Positions 1-9,439 of a DNA stretch of 61,380 nt are shown here, in pieces (within the stretch, counting starts at the first letter, position 1; the number at the start of each line of letters is the position of its first letter). The notes beneath the pieces are model-generated. The model did not search any database, was not told the DNA's origin, and saw only the letters and a list, made by a program, of their open reading frames with translations. A program made the translations under genes and the position numbers. Location: positions 1-61,380 of the forward strand of contig JAIOYZ010000024.1 in assembly GCA_021740845.1 (NCBI GenBank), written 5' to 3'. This DNA comes from Bacteroidia bacterium (GTDB lineage Bacteria > Bacteroidota > Bacteroidia > UKL13-3).

Positions 1-1813
1 CAGCTGTTCCGTTCCAGATAAATGGATTATAAGCTCCCAATCCAAAACTAGCTAAACTTGGTGCGCCACTTACATTAAAGGCAACAGTATAAGTTATTGG
101 ATTTGAAGTTGGCTCGCCAATCACAGTATTCCAACGACTGGTTTCTGCACGCATATTGTTAAAAATTACCAAAACTGCTTTGGTTTGACCCGCTTCTAAA
201 GTAGCACCAGTTACTCCACTTACAGAACTTCTGTTGATTGGAAATTGAACGGCAAAACCATTGTTAAAACTTCCACCTGTTGCACGTAAAACATAAGTTG
301 CTTCTACTCTAACTACATTGTTAGCTGCATTGGTTACTACATTATAAGTATAGTTTACAACTACATCGTTTAAATCGTAATCGCCTTTAAATGGCCACAA
401 ATCTTCAAAAGCAACCGTAGCGGTTCCATAAGCATTATTATAAGCTTTGTTAGGATCAGTTGGGTAATCGTCGCTTGAATCTTCTACTCCGTCACCATCT
501 GTATCATTAGAAGGAGTTGGAATAGTTCCGTTACCATCAGGATTGCAAGAACTAACTGGAATATACAAACTACAACCTGCGCTAGCACCACTAGTTAAAA
601 CACTAGATGAAAAAGAAGAAGGAAAACAAACTTCCACCAAACCACTCACTCTTGCATCGGAATTAATGCTTCCACCATTGGTTACTTTCAACAAACTAGT
701 TGCACTTCCAGAACCAGCAGTTCCAATAATTTTACCTTCTTGAAAATCGATAGTTTTGGTTTTAAACATAGCACCACTTGTTAATGTCATGGAAGCTTTA
801 TCATTAATATTAGAGTTATCGCCAACTCTTAAATAACCATTATTAAAAAACACTGGGCTATTAACATTATCTCCATTTATTTCCCAATTGTCCTTTACCC
901 AGAAATAACAATTATTAGTAGTTGAACCTTTGTCTGTTTGATGATCGTTATCAACAATTAAAGTTCCGTTATTTATTATAGTTCCGTTAGATTTTGTTTT
1001 CAAGTCATTACCAACAGTTAAAGTTCCATTATTAGTAAAGGTTCCATTATTAGCTTCAAAATCTTGGTTGGTTTCAATAGTTCCGTAATTGGTAAAATCT
1101 CCTTGGCTCGTAACTTTTTGATTGAAGGTTATGGATGCAGTGCTAGTAATAATTAAAGTTGAACTTGAATTAAGTGTTAAATTATTTATGGTACCTGTAC
1201 CACATATTTTAACTGTTGCTCCATTTGCAATTGTTAAATTACCATTGATATTTAAATTGGTTATACAAATTGTACCGCTTGATGCTGTATAGGTTCCAGA
1301 GGTTAGGTTGATGGTTGAAGTACAACCTGTTGAACAATCTGGTCCACTAGTCTTATTTAATTTTACTGGAGGAGCAACAGCAATATTTATATTAACTGCA
1401 TTATTCTGAATTTTAACTTTCTCCATCGATTGAGATTGGTCTGGAGCATGCTTCACTAAAAAATATTCTTGAATGGTACTTGCGGTATTAATGGTAGCCT
1501 CAAAAGCTTTAACACTACTAACAGAACCATTAGCTAATAATATTCCACCTTGGTTTGGATCAGCACTATAAATAGCTATTGTATGTATAGCATTTCCAAA
1601 ACGAACATCACTGGTTGTAATTTTTAAACTTACATCTCTAGAGGTTTCCCATTTAAATCCAGCAGGCACTTTAATTTCGCTCATCTTGTTTGCAGAAACG
1701 ATAGTGCTACCTGTAGCTGTCTTTTGGTTTTCTAAGAATTTATCCTCTAAATTCTTTTTGCAAGAAGTTAACGCTAATCCGGCGGTAACTGCTAAAATGA
1801 TTAATTTTTTCAT
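1..1813 (-). CDS. LruC-domain (DUF4842) lipoprotein, C-terminus cut by window edge
   Basis: Probable exported lipoprotein of the LruC family, with 604 residues visible. The start is ATG with a lysine-rich n-region, a hydrophobic core and a lipobox ending LTSC (Cys18), followed by KKN. A segment MSEIKVPAGFKW near residue 45 is shared with the downstream paralogue. A middle region of about 170 residues is a run of short Asn/Gly/Thr-rich beta repeats (for example NNGTLTVGN and NNGTLIVDN), suggesting a parallel beta-helix. It is followed by an Asp-rich calcium-binding motif (DTDGDGVEDSSDDYPTD) and then the LruC core beginning FEDLWPFKGDYDLNDVVVNY. Compared with the paralogue, about 95 C-terminal residues lie outside the window. 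The role is unknown; surface or outer-membrane lipoprotein is inferred from the lipobox and family. Confidence 0.8.
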   Translation of the reverse strand, partial: MKKLIILAVTAGLALTSCKKNLEDKFLENQKTATGSTIVSANKMSEIKVPAGFKWETSRDVSLKITTSDVRFGNAIHTIAIYSADPNQGGILLANGSVSSVKAFEATINTASTIQEYFLVKHAPDQSQSMEKVKIQNNAVNINIAVAPPVKLNKTSGPDCSTGCTSTINLTSGTYTASSGTICITNLNINGNLTIANGATVKICGTGTINNLTLNSSSTLIITSTASITFNQKVTSQGDFTNYGTIETNQDFEANNGTFTNNGTLTVGNDLKTKSNGTIINNGTLIVDNDHQTDKGSTTNNCYFWVKDNWEINGDNVNSPVFFNNGYLRVGDNSNINDKASMTLTSGAMFKTKTIDFQEGKIIGTAGSGSATSLLKVTNGGSINSDARVSGLVEVCFPSSFSSSVLTSGASAGCSLYIPVSSCNPDGNGTIPTPSNDTDGDGVEDSSDDYPTDPNKAYNNAYGTATVAFEDLWPFKGDYDLNDVVVNYTYNVVTNAANNVVRVEATYVLRATGGSFNNGFAVQFPINRSSVSGVTGATLEAGQTKAVLVIFNNMRAETSRWNTVIGEPTSNPITYTVAFNVSGAPSLASFGLGAYNPFIWNGTA

Positions 1814-1992
1814 GGTTTTTTGGTGTGGCCATATTTATTACACCTATTGTGCCAAACACCTAAAACACAATAAATCAAAATCTTACGATTTTAACACAAT
1901 TTTTAAATCGACTCAAAATGGGAATAATTTTTCATTTTAAACCAACATTATTAAAACAACCTAGTTTAAGTATTCGGTTTGAACCAAAAAAA

Positions 1993-2022
1993 AAACTCCG
2001 ACAATTTTCATTGCCGGAGTTT
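1993..2022 (-). terminator. Intrinsic terminator of the second LruC gene
   Basis: Inverted repeat with arms AAACTCCG and CGGAGTTT around a GC-poor loop. Read on the minus strand, it runs into a T-tract about 30 bases past the stop codon. A GGTTTGAACC motif (1976-1985) sits directly after the T-tract. Confidence 0.75.
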
Positions 2023-2053
2023 CCTTGATTTTAGATTTTATTTAAAACAAGTA

Positions 2054-4111
2054 TTAATATATTTTTTCAGCATCACGGTAACCGCTTCCATTGGTATACC
2101 AATCTGCATAAGAGTTTCCGCCACTATTTACCCAAGTTGCAAATTTCAAATAAGCAGTATTGATATCTGATTTTTCAATTGGATAATCAAAGCTAACTGG
2201 AATATTAATACCCCAAGGGAATCTTCCGTTTTTGCTTACATAAGTATCGCCAGTTCCTATATTGGTATTATCCATTGAAGTTCCAAATAATGCTGTATTA
2301 GCTAAATCTGTAGGCAATCCACCAGGTAAATGAATTTCATAACCTCTTCCAAAACCAGCAGTACCATTATATATAAATGGATTGTAATAACTCAAACCAA
2401 ATGCTTCTAAAGTTGGTCCATCAGAAATATTAAACGAAACATTGTAAGTTACAGTTGAACTTGGAGCAACTCCAGGTTTTGTATTCCACATATTCATTTC
2501 GGAACGCATATTTGTAAACATAACTAAAACCGCTTTGGTTTGATTAGCCTCTAAAGTAGCACCCACCACGCTTGTAACTTTACTACGATCCACAGGGAAT
2601 TGAACTCCAAAACCATTTTGATAAGAACCACCAGTTGCACGTAAAGTATAGGTAGCTTCAACACGAGTTACTTTATTATCTGCATTTGTTTTAACAGTAT
2701 AATTGTAATTAACAACCACATCGTTCATATCGTAATCACCTTGAACTGGCCACATATCTTCAAAAGCCAAAGTACCTGTTCCATAAGTATTGCAAGAAGC
2801 AACATTTGCATTTGAAGGCTCACAATCATCATTGTCACAAACACCATCATTATCTGTATCTGTACAAGATCCTGGTAATACAGGAACATCATTATCGTCT
2901 ATCGCAGTAAAAGGATTAGCTGTTGTATAAAACAACACATCGTTAAAATCTTGGTCACAATCGTTATTATCTCTTCTAATATCTTCAAAACCCATTATGA
3001 ATCTGTGATTGGTAACATCATTCAATAAAACCATATGCTCTTTTAAATTGCTATTTGATTCTGGGTTTAACTCTTTTGAACCAAACACCAACCAGTTTCC
3101 ATTAGTTACACCATTAAATCCATTAGAACCACCTTTCCAACCATCAGCTGCAACACCATAACCAATTACAGTCCCAGCTGGGAAATTGCCCAATTTTACC
3201 TTGTTTCCCGAAATTAATCCACCACCAGAACCTGAAGCGAAGGAAGCATTAGGGAAAATAACATGGTAATCTTCAATATCTGAAAGGGAACTTGGAGGAT
3301 TAGAAACATTATAAGTATAATAAAACAATGCATTTCTATACCCTGCACCTTCAGAAACAAAGGTCACAAAAACCTCTGCAGAATCAACTAATTTAATAAC
3401 TCTAACATGGCTTGGGTCTATTAAAGGATTAGATGCAGACATTGCAACACCTTCTGGTAAAGCACTATTAATTTGACTTAATGTTGTTGAAGAAATTACA
3501 TCGTTGGTAGCTTCCAAATAATTAGGCACACCTCTATTAATTGAATAATAAGAATTACTGCTATTAGTCCAAGTTCTAGTGCTTGGCAAAACATCAAATT
3601 TAGTTCCTGATTTACCCATAAATCCAGAAGTATTTGAGGCATCTCCATCGGTAGTTCTATTATCTGCAGGTACACTTCCTCCTAAAACCAATGCCGATGT
3701 GGCTGCATTTAAATCTAAAATAACATTTTTAGGTACAGCTAAATAATTGGTATTAACCAATACTTCTTTGATGGTAGTTGGAACTTCCATTACCAATTGA
3801 AACTCTCCTTTAGAATTAGTAAAACCTGCAGCTAATGTTTGTCCTGCCTTGTTGTTTAAAATAGTTGAAACAACAACCTTCTGCTTTTCTACAGGGTTAT
3901 CTCTATTGTCTTTTAAGCTTACTTTAATTAAACGCTTTTCAGTTGTTTTCCAGTTAAATCCTGCAGGAACTTTAATGTCCGACATTTTTTCAACAGATAA
4001 ACTAGTTTCGGGATTACTTGGGTTAGAAGAATTGTATTTGTCTTCTAAAGATTTTTTGCATGAAGCCATCGTTATTGCAGCTCCTAATAAAATGATACTT
4101 ATCTTTTTCAT
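2054..4111 (-). CDS. LruC-domain lipoprotein with DUF4114-like segment
   Basis: Paralogue of the gene immediately downstream; 685 residues. The start is the internal ATG giving MKKISIILLGAAITMASC, a signal peptide with lipobox Cys18. The longer upstream reading would put 35 residues with another hydrophobic stretch before it and is unlikely. Seen in order: the shared MSDIKVPAGFNW segment, a beta-rich middle, a DUF4114-like stretch ending GFEDIRRDNNDCDQDFNDVL near residue 375-395, a thrombospondin type 3-like calcium motif (DTDNDGVCDNDD) near 417, and a LruC/DUF4842 domain from about residue 450 (FEDMWPVQGDYDMNDVVVNY) to the end. The acidic loops suggest calcium binding. Function is not known. 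The tandem arrangement with a homologous neighbour suggests duplication followed by divergence of the middle region. Confidence 0.8.
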   Translation of the reverse strand: MKKISIILLGAAITMASCKKSLEDKYNSSNPSNPETSLSVEKMSDIKVPAGFNWKTTEKRLIKVSLKDNRDNPVEKQKVVVSTILNNKAGQTLAAGFTNSKGEFQLVMEVPTTIKEVLVNTNYLAVPKNVILDLNAATSALVLGGSVPADNRTTDGDASNTSGFMGKSGTKFDVLPSTRTWTNSSNSYYSINRGVPNYLEATNDVISSTTLSQINSALPEGVAMSASNPLIDPSHVRVIKLVDSAEVFVTFVSEGAGYRNALFYYTYNVSNPPSSLSDIEDYHVIFPNASFASGSGGGLISGNKVKLGNFPAGTVIGYGVAADGWKGGSNGFNGVTNGNWLVFGSKELNPESNSNLKEHMVLLNDVTNHRFIMGFEDIRRDNNDCDQDFNDVLFYTTANPFTAIDDNDVPVLPGSCTDTDNDGVCDNDDCEPSNANVASCNTYGTGTLAFEDMWPVQGDYDMNDVVVNYNYTVKTNADNKVTRVEATYTLRATGGSYQNGFGVQFPVDRSKVTSVVGATLEANQTKAVLVMFTNMRSEMNMWNTKPGVAPSSTVTYNVSFNISDGPTLEAFGLSYYNPFIYNGTAGFGRGYEIHLPGGLPTDLANTALFGTSMDNTNIGTGDTYVSKNGRFPWGINIPVSFDYPIEKSDINTAYLKFATWVNSGGNSYADWYTNGSGYRDAEKIY

Positions 4112-4240
4112 GGTTATTTTGTTTTTCTTACATATTGCACACAGAATACCAAAAACCAAAACAATGATAATCAATATATTATACAAAAAAAGAATCAAGA
4201 AAAAATCCCAAAACAAACCACTTTCCCAAAAAGAAACAAA

Positions 4241-4268
4241 AAAAGGCGAGTAAATTTACCCGCCTTTT
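4241..4268 (-). terminator. Intrinsic terminator of htpG
   Basis: Near-perfect dyad: outer arms AAAAGGCG and CGCCTTTT, one mismatch, then inner GTAAA/TTTAC. It lies about 20 bases after the htpG stop and gives a T-rich tract on the minus strand. Confidence 0.75.
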
Positions 4269-4290
4269 ACTAATTATTCATAGAACTGGC

Positions 4291-6108
4291 TTATGCCAAC
4301 TGATTCAAATTTCTTTGAATAAACTGAGTCAACTCTTCACCTTGCAAAAGGTTTTGAGAAAGCTTAGATAATTCAAATGCCTGTTTCATCAATTGAACTT
4401 TAGCATCTCCTTCAGCAATTTTGCTCAATTTAACCGCTAAGGCATGGTTGGTATTAATTACAACCTGATACGAATCTGGCATTGAACCAAAAATATCCAT
4501 TCCCATCCCTTGCATTTTTTGCATTTCTTTCATTCTTCTCTCCCACTCAGGCTTCACCAAGGTTAAGAAAGAATCGTCTGGAGCCAAAGCTTCTGTTGCA
4601 AATTTAAACTGACCATTATTTGCAAATTCTTTTTCAAATGTTTCTTGAATCGCCTTTTGATCGTCGTCGCTCAAAACACTTTCCTTCTTCAAATCTTTGT
4701 CGATAATTTTATCTACACTATCACTATCCACTCGCTTCCAAGAAACACCTTCAAATTTATGCTCTAAATTACTAATAAAATGGTTATCCAAAACGCCATC
4801 CATTTTTAAAACATCATAACCTCTTTTTTCAACAGCATTAATAAAGCTGTTTTGGGCTATCAAATCATTGCTATACAACAATACAATTTTACTATCCTTA
4901 TCAGTTTGGGTCGAACCAACTTTTTCTTTGTATTCTTCTATAGTAAAGTAATCGTTGGCTTTATTTTGAAGTAAACAAAACTTATTGGCACGTTCGTAGA
5001 ATTTCTCTTCGCTAATCATACCGTATTTAACAAAGGTGCCAATGCTCTCCCATTTATTATTAAACTCAACACGGTCTTGCTTAAAGATTTCTTCCAATTT
5101 ATCCGCTACCTTTTTGGTAATGTGATTGTTGATTTTCTTTACATTGGCATCGCTTTGTAAATAACTTCTACTAACGTTCAATGGAATATCTGGTGAATCA
5201 ATTACACCGTGCAATAACATTAAAAATTCAGGCACAATGTCTTGAACCGAATCCGTTACAAATACTTGGTTGCTGTATAATTGAATCTTATTACGAGTAG
5301 GCTCAAACTCATTTTTAATTTTTGGGAAATACAGGATACCTGTTAATTTAAATGGATAGTCTACATTTAAATGTATCCAAAACAAAGGTGTTTCGCTAAA
5401 TGGATACAACTCTTTATAAAACGCTTCATATTCTTCTTTCGTGCAATCTGCAGGTGCTTTTGTCCAAAGAGGAGAAGGATTATTTAATACCTTTTCTTCA
5501 AACTCAATTTCAACTGGTAAAAACTTACAATACTTATCTAAAATAGATTTAATCCTAAACGTATCGTTGAATTCCATAGAATCTTCAGCCAAATGAAGAA
5601 TCACTTCTGTTCCTCTTTCAATCTTATCCGATTCACTTATTTCAAATTCGGTGCTGCCATCACAAGTCCATTTTACAGCAGTTGAACCTTCTTTGTAAGA
5701 TTTTGTAATCAACTCCACTTGGTGGGCCACCATAAATGCAGAATAGAAACCCAATCCAAAATGTCCAATAACTTGTGCACCTTTGTCTTTGTACTTTTCT
5801 AGAAATTCTTCTGCACTGCTAAATGCTAATTGGTTAATGTATTTACCAACTTCCTCTTCTGTCATACCAATTCCCTTATCAATAATATGTAGGGTTTTGG
5901 CTTCTTTGTCAACTTTAACCGTGATTTTTAAATCACCTAATTCGCCTTTTGCTTCACCACTTCCAGAAAGAGTTTTCAACTTTTGGGTAGCATCTACTGC
6001 ATTGCTCACCAATTCACGTAAGAAAATTTCGTGATCAGAATAAAGAAACTTTTTAATAATTGGAAAAATGTTCTCGGTATGAACACTTATTGTACCTTTT
6101 GTTGCCAT
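4291..6108 (-). CDS. htpG: Molecular chaperone HtpG (Hsp90 family)
   Basis: Bacterial Hsp90, a cytosolic ATP-dependent dimeric chaperone. The 605 residues match the usual length of about 600. The GHKL ATPase motifs are intact: ELVSNAVDA near residues 32-40, DKGIGMT near 77-83, and GHFGLGFYSAF near 115-125. The middle domain carries FEPTRNKIQLYSNQVFV and a conserved LNVSRSYLQ segment (DIPLNVSRSYLQSD). The C-terminal dimerisation region is short and ends in NLNQLA, without a eukaryotic MEEVD tail. It is a stand-alone gene with its own terminator, divergent from porQ. No heat-shock operator was recognised in the 139-base gap upstream. Confidence 0.97.
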   Translation of the reverse strand: MATKGTISVHTENIFPIIKKFLYSDHEIFLRELVSNAVDATQKLKTLSGSGEAKGELGDLKITVKVDKEAKTLHIIDKGIGMTEEEVGKYINQLAFSSAEEFLEKYKDKGAQVIGHFGLGFYSAFMVAHQVELITKSYKEGSTAVKWTCDGSTEFEISESDKIERGTEVILHLAEDSMEFNDTFRIKSILDKYCKFLPVEIEFEEKVLNNPSPLWTKAPADCTKEEYEAFYKELYPFSETPLFWIHLNVDYPFKLTGILYFPKIKNEFEPTRNKIQLYSNQVFVTDSVQDIVPEFLMLLHGVIDSPDIPLNVSRSYLQSDANVKKINNHITKKVADKLEEIFKQDRVEFNNKWESIGTFVKYGMISEEKFYERANKFCLLQNKANDYFTIEEYKEKVGSTQTDKDSKIVLLYSNDLIAQNSFINAVEKRGYDVLKMDGVLDNHFISNLEHKFEGVSWKRVDSDSVDKIIDKDLKKESVLSDDDQKAIQETFEKEFANNGQFKFATEALAPDDSFLTLVKPEWERRMKEMQKMQGMGMDIFGSMPDSYQVVINTNHALAVKLSKIAEGDAKVQLMKQAFELSKLSQNLLQGEELTQFIQRNLNQLA

Positions 6109-6232
6109 AGTAGTTAGTTAGATAATTTACCTTTGGTTAACAAAATATGTTCCATTGGGTTTATTCTGTCAAATTGTCCTTGAACCTAGATAATTGCTGC
6201 AATTTTAGACATAGAAATTACGTTGAAAAGCA

Positions 6233-6240
6233 TATTTTTG
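6233..6240 (+). promoter_or_regulatory. Putative Bacteroidota -7 element for porQ-cmk
   Basis: TATTTTTG matches TAnnTTTG. It ends only 7 bases before the porQ ATG, so a transcript would be nearly leaderless. No good -33 TTTG is visible at the usual spacing. Confidence 0.4.
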
Positions 6241-6247
6241 AAACGAT

Positions 6248-7294
6248 ATGAAAATTAGATTGGCATTCTTATTATTGGTACTTTCCAAAATCACTGTTGC
6301 TCAGATAGGTGGAATGGGAACTTATCAATTTCTAAATGTTTCCCCAAATGCAAGAATTGCCGCCTTAGGAGGCAATGCCATTTCTACTCCCGATGCCGAT
6401 GTAAATTTGGTAAGTTTTAATCCTGCCTTACTCACCAAAAAGAATCACCATCAAATTGGCTTAAACTATATCAATTACTTTTCAGACATTACCGCTGGAG
6501 AAGCCAATTATGCTCATCATTTTGATTCTATTGCCACCAATTTTGCAGCTGGAATTCAATACCTCAATTACGGCAACTTTACCAAAACATCGCCAGACGG
6601 ACAAGTTCTTGGAACCTTTACTGCAGGCGAATATAATTTTCATATTACTGCTGCTAGAACTTACCAAAGGTTTAATTATGGTGCAACCCTAAAATTTATT
6701 AACTCCAATTTAGAAAGCTATAATTCATTTGGCTTAGCAATGGATTTGGGTGGTTCTTGGACCAGTCCAGATAATTTGGTTTTGCTTACAGCTGTGGTAA
6801 ATAATATTGGAACCCAGCTAAAAAGTTATACCAACGACAATTACGAAAGCATCCCTTATAATGTTCAATTTGGTTTTTCCAAAAAGTTTGAGCACAACCC
6901 ATTTCGAATTGGCGTGATTGCGCATAACCTGCAAAGTCCAGGTAAATTGCTTTACCAAATTGATAGCAGAAACAACAGAAATATAAGTTTAGAAACGGGC
7001 TTACCAATTCAAGAAGATTTCACAATTTTGCAACAAACCATGAGTCATTTGATTTTCAATACTGAAATGATTTTAGGTAAATCCTTAAATATCCGTTTTG
7101 GTTACAATACTTTGAGAAAAAGAGAAATGAGCTTAAACAATATCAGAGGATTTAATGGCTTTTCTTGGGGATTTGGAATAAAAATAAATCGCTTTCAATT
7201 TTCTTATGGAAATGGAGGCTATATGCCTGGAAGAAACACCAATGCATTTACAATCATTACTAACCTCGACAATTTTAAGCGAGCAAAAAAATAA
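6248..7294 (+). CDS. porQ: Type IX secretion system protein PorQ
   Basis: 348 residues with a signal peptide ending ITVAQ, followed by the PorQ/PorV-like start IGGMGTYQFLNVSPNARIAALGG and an outer-membrane beta-barrel pattern of alternating aromatic strands through to the C-terminus. PorQ is an outer-membrane component linked to type IX secretion in Bacteroidota. The window also holds substrates with type A and type B sorting domains, which fits an active T9SS. cmk follows 6 bases downstream, a pairing I recall from other Bacteroidota. A predicted -7 box lies directly upstream. It differs from PorV in being shorter and in the IGGMGTYQFL start, so the PorQ assignment is preferred. Confidence 0.85.
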   Translation: MKIRLAFLLLVLSKITVAQIGGMGTYQFLNVSPNARIAALGGNAISTPDADVNLVSFNPALLTKKNHHQIGLNYINYFSDITAGEANYAHHFDSIATNFAAGIQYLNYGNFTKTSPDGQVLGTFTAGEYNFHITAARTYQRFNYGATLKFINSNLESYNSFGLAMDLGGSWTSPDNLVLLTAVVNNIGTQLKSYTNDNYESIPYNVQFGFSKKFEHNPFRIGVIAHNLQSPGKLLYQIDSRNNRNISLETGLPIQEDFTILQQTMSHLIFNTEMILGKSLNIRFGYNTLRKREMSLNNIRGFNGFSWGFGIKINRFQFSYGNGGYMPGRNTNAFTIITNLDNFKRAKK

Positions 7295-7300
7295 ACCGTT

Positions 7301-7990
7301 TTGAAAAAAATTATCATTGCCATCGATGGCTATTCTTCTTGTGGTAAAAGCACCTTGGCTCGTCAGTTAGCAAACCAACTTAACTACCATTATGTAGATA
7401 CGGGTGCTATGTACCGTGCAGTTACATTGTATTTATTCCAGAATCAAATTGATGTTCACCACCCAGAAATGGTTTCGGAGGCATTACCTCAAATAGATAT
7501 TTCTTTTGGCTTCGACGAGGCTACACAAACACAAATCACTTTATTGAACGGAGAGAATATTGAAAACGAAATCCGGATCAATCCTCGTGTGGCAAGTGCG
7601 GTTAGTGATGTTAGTTCAATTAGCGAAGTGCGCAGGTTTTTGGTTAAACAACAACAAACTTTGGGTCAAAACAAAGGAATTGTAATGGATGGCAGAGATA
7701 TTGGAACCGTGGTTTTTCCTCAAGCAGAGTTAAAATTATTTATTACGGCTGAACCAAAAATAAGAGCACAAAGAAGGTTAGACGAATTGCAAGAAAAAGG
7801 CCAAAACACCACGTTTGAAGAAGTATTAGCCAACCTAGAAAAACGCGATCACCTAGACACCACACGCGCCGATAGTCCTTTACTAAAAGCCGAAGACGCA
7901 ATAGAAATAGACAATTCTTACCTAAGTAGAGAAGAACAATTAAACCAAGTACTTCAATTGGTAAATGGCCTGCAAATGGGTGGGAATTAA
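7301..7990 (+). CDS. cmk: (d)CMP kinase
   Basis: Phosphorylates CMP and dCMP with ATP in pyrimidine nucleotide synthesis; cytosolic. 229 residues, the normal size. The P-loop is IDGYSSCGKSTLAR (residues 7-20), followed by YVDTGAMYRAVT, and the substrate motif MDGRDIGTVVFPQAELKLF lies near residue 129. The initiation codon is TTG: the P-loop begins only seven residues in and no ATG is available upstream within the spacer. The 6-base gap to porQ implies co-transcription and probably translational coupling. No sequence oddities apart from the start codon. Confidence 0.95.
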   Translation: MKKIIIAIDGYSSCGKSTLARQLANQLNYHYVDTGAMYRAVTLYLFQNQIDVHHPEMVSEALPQIDISFGFDEATQTQITLLNGENIENEIRINPRVASAVSDVSSISEVRRFLVKQQQTLGQNKGIVMDGRDIGTVVFPQAELKLFITAEPKIRAQRRLDELQEKGQNTTFEEVLANLEKRDHLDTTRADSPLLKAEDAIEIDNSYLSREEQLNQVLQLVNGLQMGGN

Positions 7991-8063
7991 TTTCTCACCT
8001 CATCAATAAAACACTAACATGAGGCTTTACTGCCTGACCGCAAAGGCTTTTCCCTTGAACCAA

Positions 8064-8088
8064 AAACTTAAAACTTAACACTTAACAC
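8064..8088. repeat. Heptamer tandem repeat (AAACTTA/ACACTTA)
   Basis: Three full 7-bp units plus four bases in register: AAACTTA twice, then ACACTTA, then ACAC. The same two units, reverse-complemented, occur in the serC-serA gap at 52483-52545. Confidence 0.7.
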
Positions 8089-8152
8089 GATCTCCCCCTC
8101 CTGTCCAATATTCCCATAATTATTGAACACGTTCTCTTGGAAATGCCAAAAA

Positions 8153-8179
8153 CTGAACACATATTTGTATCATGTTCAG
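8153..8179. promoter_or_regulatory. Operator-like dyad upstream of the Fic gene
   Basis: Perfect 7-bp arms CTGAACA and TGTTCAG separated by 13 bases. Between the arms is CATATTTG, a 5-of-6 match to the TAnnTTTG promoter element. A second GAACACGTTC near-palindrome lies about 20 bases upstream. The position over the presumed promoter suggests a repressor site; the winged helix of the Fic protein itself is a candidate binder. Confidence 0.5.
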
Positions 8180-8207
8180 ATTTTCAAATAAAATTGGACA
8201 CAACAGA

Positions 8208-9323
8208 ATGAAGCCATACGACAGAAATAGTCCTTATAATGATTTGCCACTTTTGCCTCCAAAAGCAAATTTATTAAGCACAGAGATTTTGTTATCTTGG
8301 GGAAAAGCAACTAGGTCTTTGGCAGAATTAAACAAAAACCTTTTCAGGCTTCCAAATCCTGCAATGCTCATCAATACCATTTCGATTCAGGAAGCTAAAA
8401 GTTCTTCCGAAATTGAAAATATTTTCACCACCGAAGACGAGCTATACAAAGCGATTTCTGATGATTTAAAGGAAGAAGGTTTAAACCCAAATACCAAAGA
8501 AGTATTGCGTTACAGAGAAGCCTTGTGGACGGGTTATTCTAATAAAGAAAAACTAGGAGAAATTTCTTTAAATACAATTATTGAAATAAACCAACAAGTA
8601 AAAAACAATCAACAAGGATTGCGCTCACCACAATCACAAATAGTTATTAAAAGAGGTCAAAGTGAATTTAGAGCAGGTGAAACAATTTATACACCTCCAA
8701 GAGGCAAAGGTATTGTTGAAAAGAAAATGGCTAATTTAATTGATTACCTCAACTCCAATTTGCCAGAAGAATTAGACCCTCTCTTAAAAATGGCAATTGC
8801 CCATTATCAATTTGAAGCCATCCACCCATTTAGCGATGGCAACGGAAGAACAGGTAGAATTTTAAACTTAATTTATCTAGTTAACCAAGGGCTTTTGGCT
8901 CAACCCGTTTTGTATTTTAGTAAATATATTATTGAACACAAAGACGATTACTACCATCATTTAGCAGCTGTTACTCAACGACAGGATTGGAAGAGTTGGC
9001 TCTTATTTATGCTGGAAGGTATGAGGCAAACTTCTAGTTTTACAAATAATTTAATTGACGAAATTCTCGCTCAAATGGAAGCAACTTTAGCTTATGGCAA
9101 AAAAGAATTTAAATGGTATTCAAAAGAACTCAATGAGGCTCTGTTTTCACAACCCTATATTAAACCTGCAGTTGTAAAGGATATCTTAGGTAAAAGTAGC
9201 CGAACTACCCTTACTAAATATATGCAAGACCTATGTTCAAGGAATATTCTTAGTCCAAAACAAATAGGCAAAGAAGTCTATTATCTGAACGATGATTTAA
9301 TTAGAATTTTAGCTCAAAAATAA
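8208..9323 (+). CDS. Fic family protein, class II, with C-terminal winged helix
   Basis: Fic domains usually transfer AMP from ATP to protein hydroxyl groups. The catalytic loop HPFSDGNGRTGRI (residues 206-218) keeps the His, the DGN and the second Arg needed for activity. An N-terminal inhibitory helix motif S-xxx-E-N (SSEIEN, residues 66-71) places it in class II, auto-inhibited in cis. The last ~60 residues look like a winged helix (VVKDILGKSSRTTLTKYMQDL). ATG 8208 gives 371 residues starting MKPYDRNSPYNDLPLLPP, typical of the family. An in-frame ATG 36 bases earlier would overlap the right arm of the dyad, so I prefer the later one. There is no separate antitoxin gene beside it. Confidence 0.85.
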   Translation: MKPYDRNSPYNDLPLLPPKANLLSTEILLSWGKATRSLAELNKNLFRLPNPAMLINTISIQEAKSSSEIENIFTTEDELYKAISDDLKEEGLNPNTKEVLRYREALWTGYSNKEKLGEISLNTIIEINQQVKNNQQGLRSPQSQIVIKRGQSEFRAGETIYTPPRGKGIVEKKMANLIDYLNSNLPEELDPLLKMAIAHYQFEAIHPFSDGNGRTGRILNLIYLVNQGLLAQPVLYFSKYIIEHKDDYYHHLAAVTQRQDWKSWLLFMLEGMRQTSSFTNNLIDEILAQMEATLAYGKKEFKWYSKELNEALFSQPYIKPAVVKDILGKSSRTTLTKYMQDLCSRNILSPKQIGKEVYYLNDDLIRILAQK

Positions 9324-9428
9324 CTTCCATATTCAATACGAAAACACAATTCTATAATTTCGGTTGGACTTTTAACTTCATCCAAAAGGCTAGACATTTA
9401 TCCCAATTTTATTTTAAAACAATTCCAT

Positions 9429-9436
9429 TAAATTTG
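9429..9436 (+). promoter_or_regulatory. Possible -7 element at the GH92 gene start
   Basis: TAAATTTG fits TAnnTTTG but ends only 3 bases before the preferred ATG. It may therefore be fortuitous, or the message may be leaderless. Confidence 0.25.
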
Positions 9437-9439
9437 GCC

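Noticed and set aside
4112-4240. Promoter of the second LruC gene
   Set aside because: No TAnnTTTG match on the minus strand within the leader; left unassigned.
3849-4253. 134-codon plus-strand frame antisense to the second LruC gene
   Set aside because: It overlaps the signal peptide and N-terminus of a well-supported lipoprotein; no homology features of its own.
8172-8207. Upstream ATG of the Fic gene
   Set aside because: It lies inside the dyad right arm, and the family begins at the later MKPY; a longer start cannot be fully excluded.
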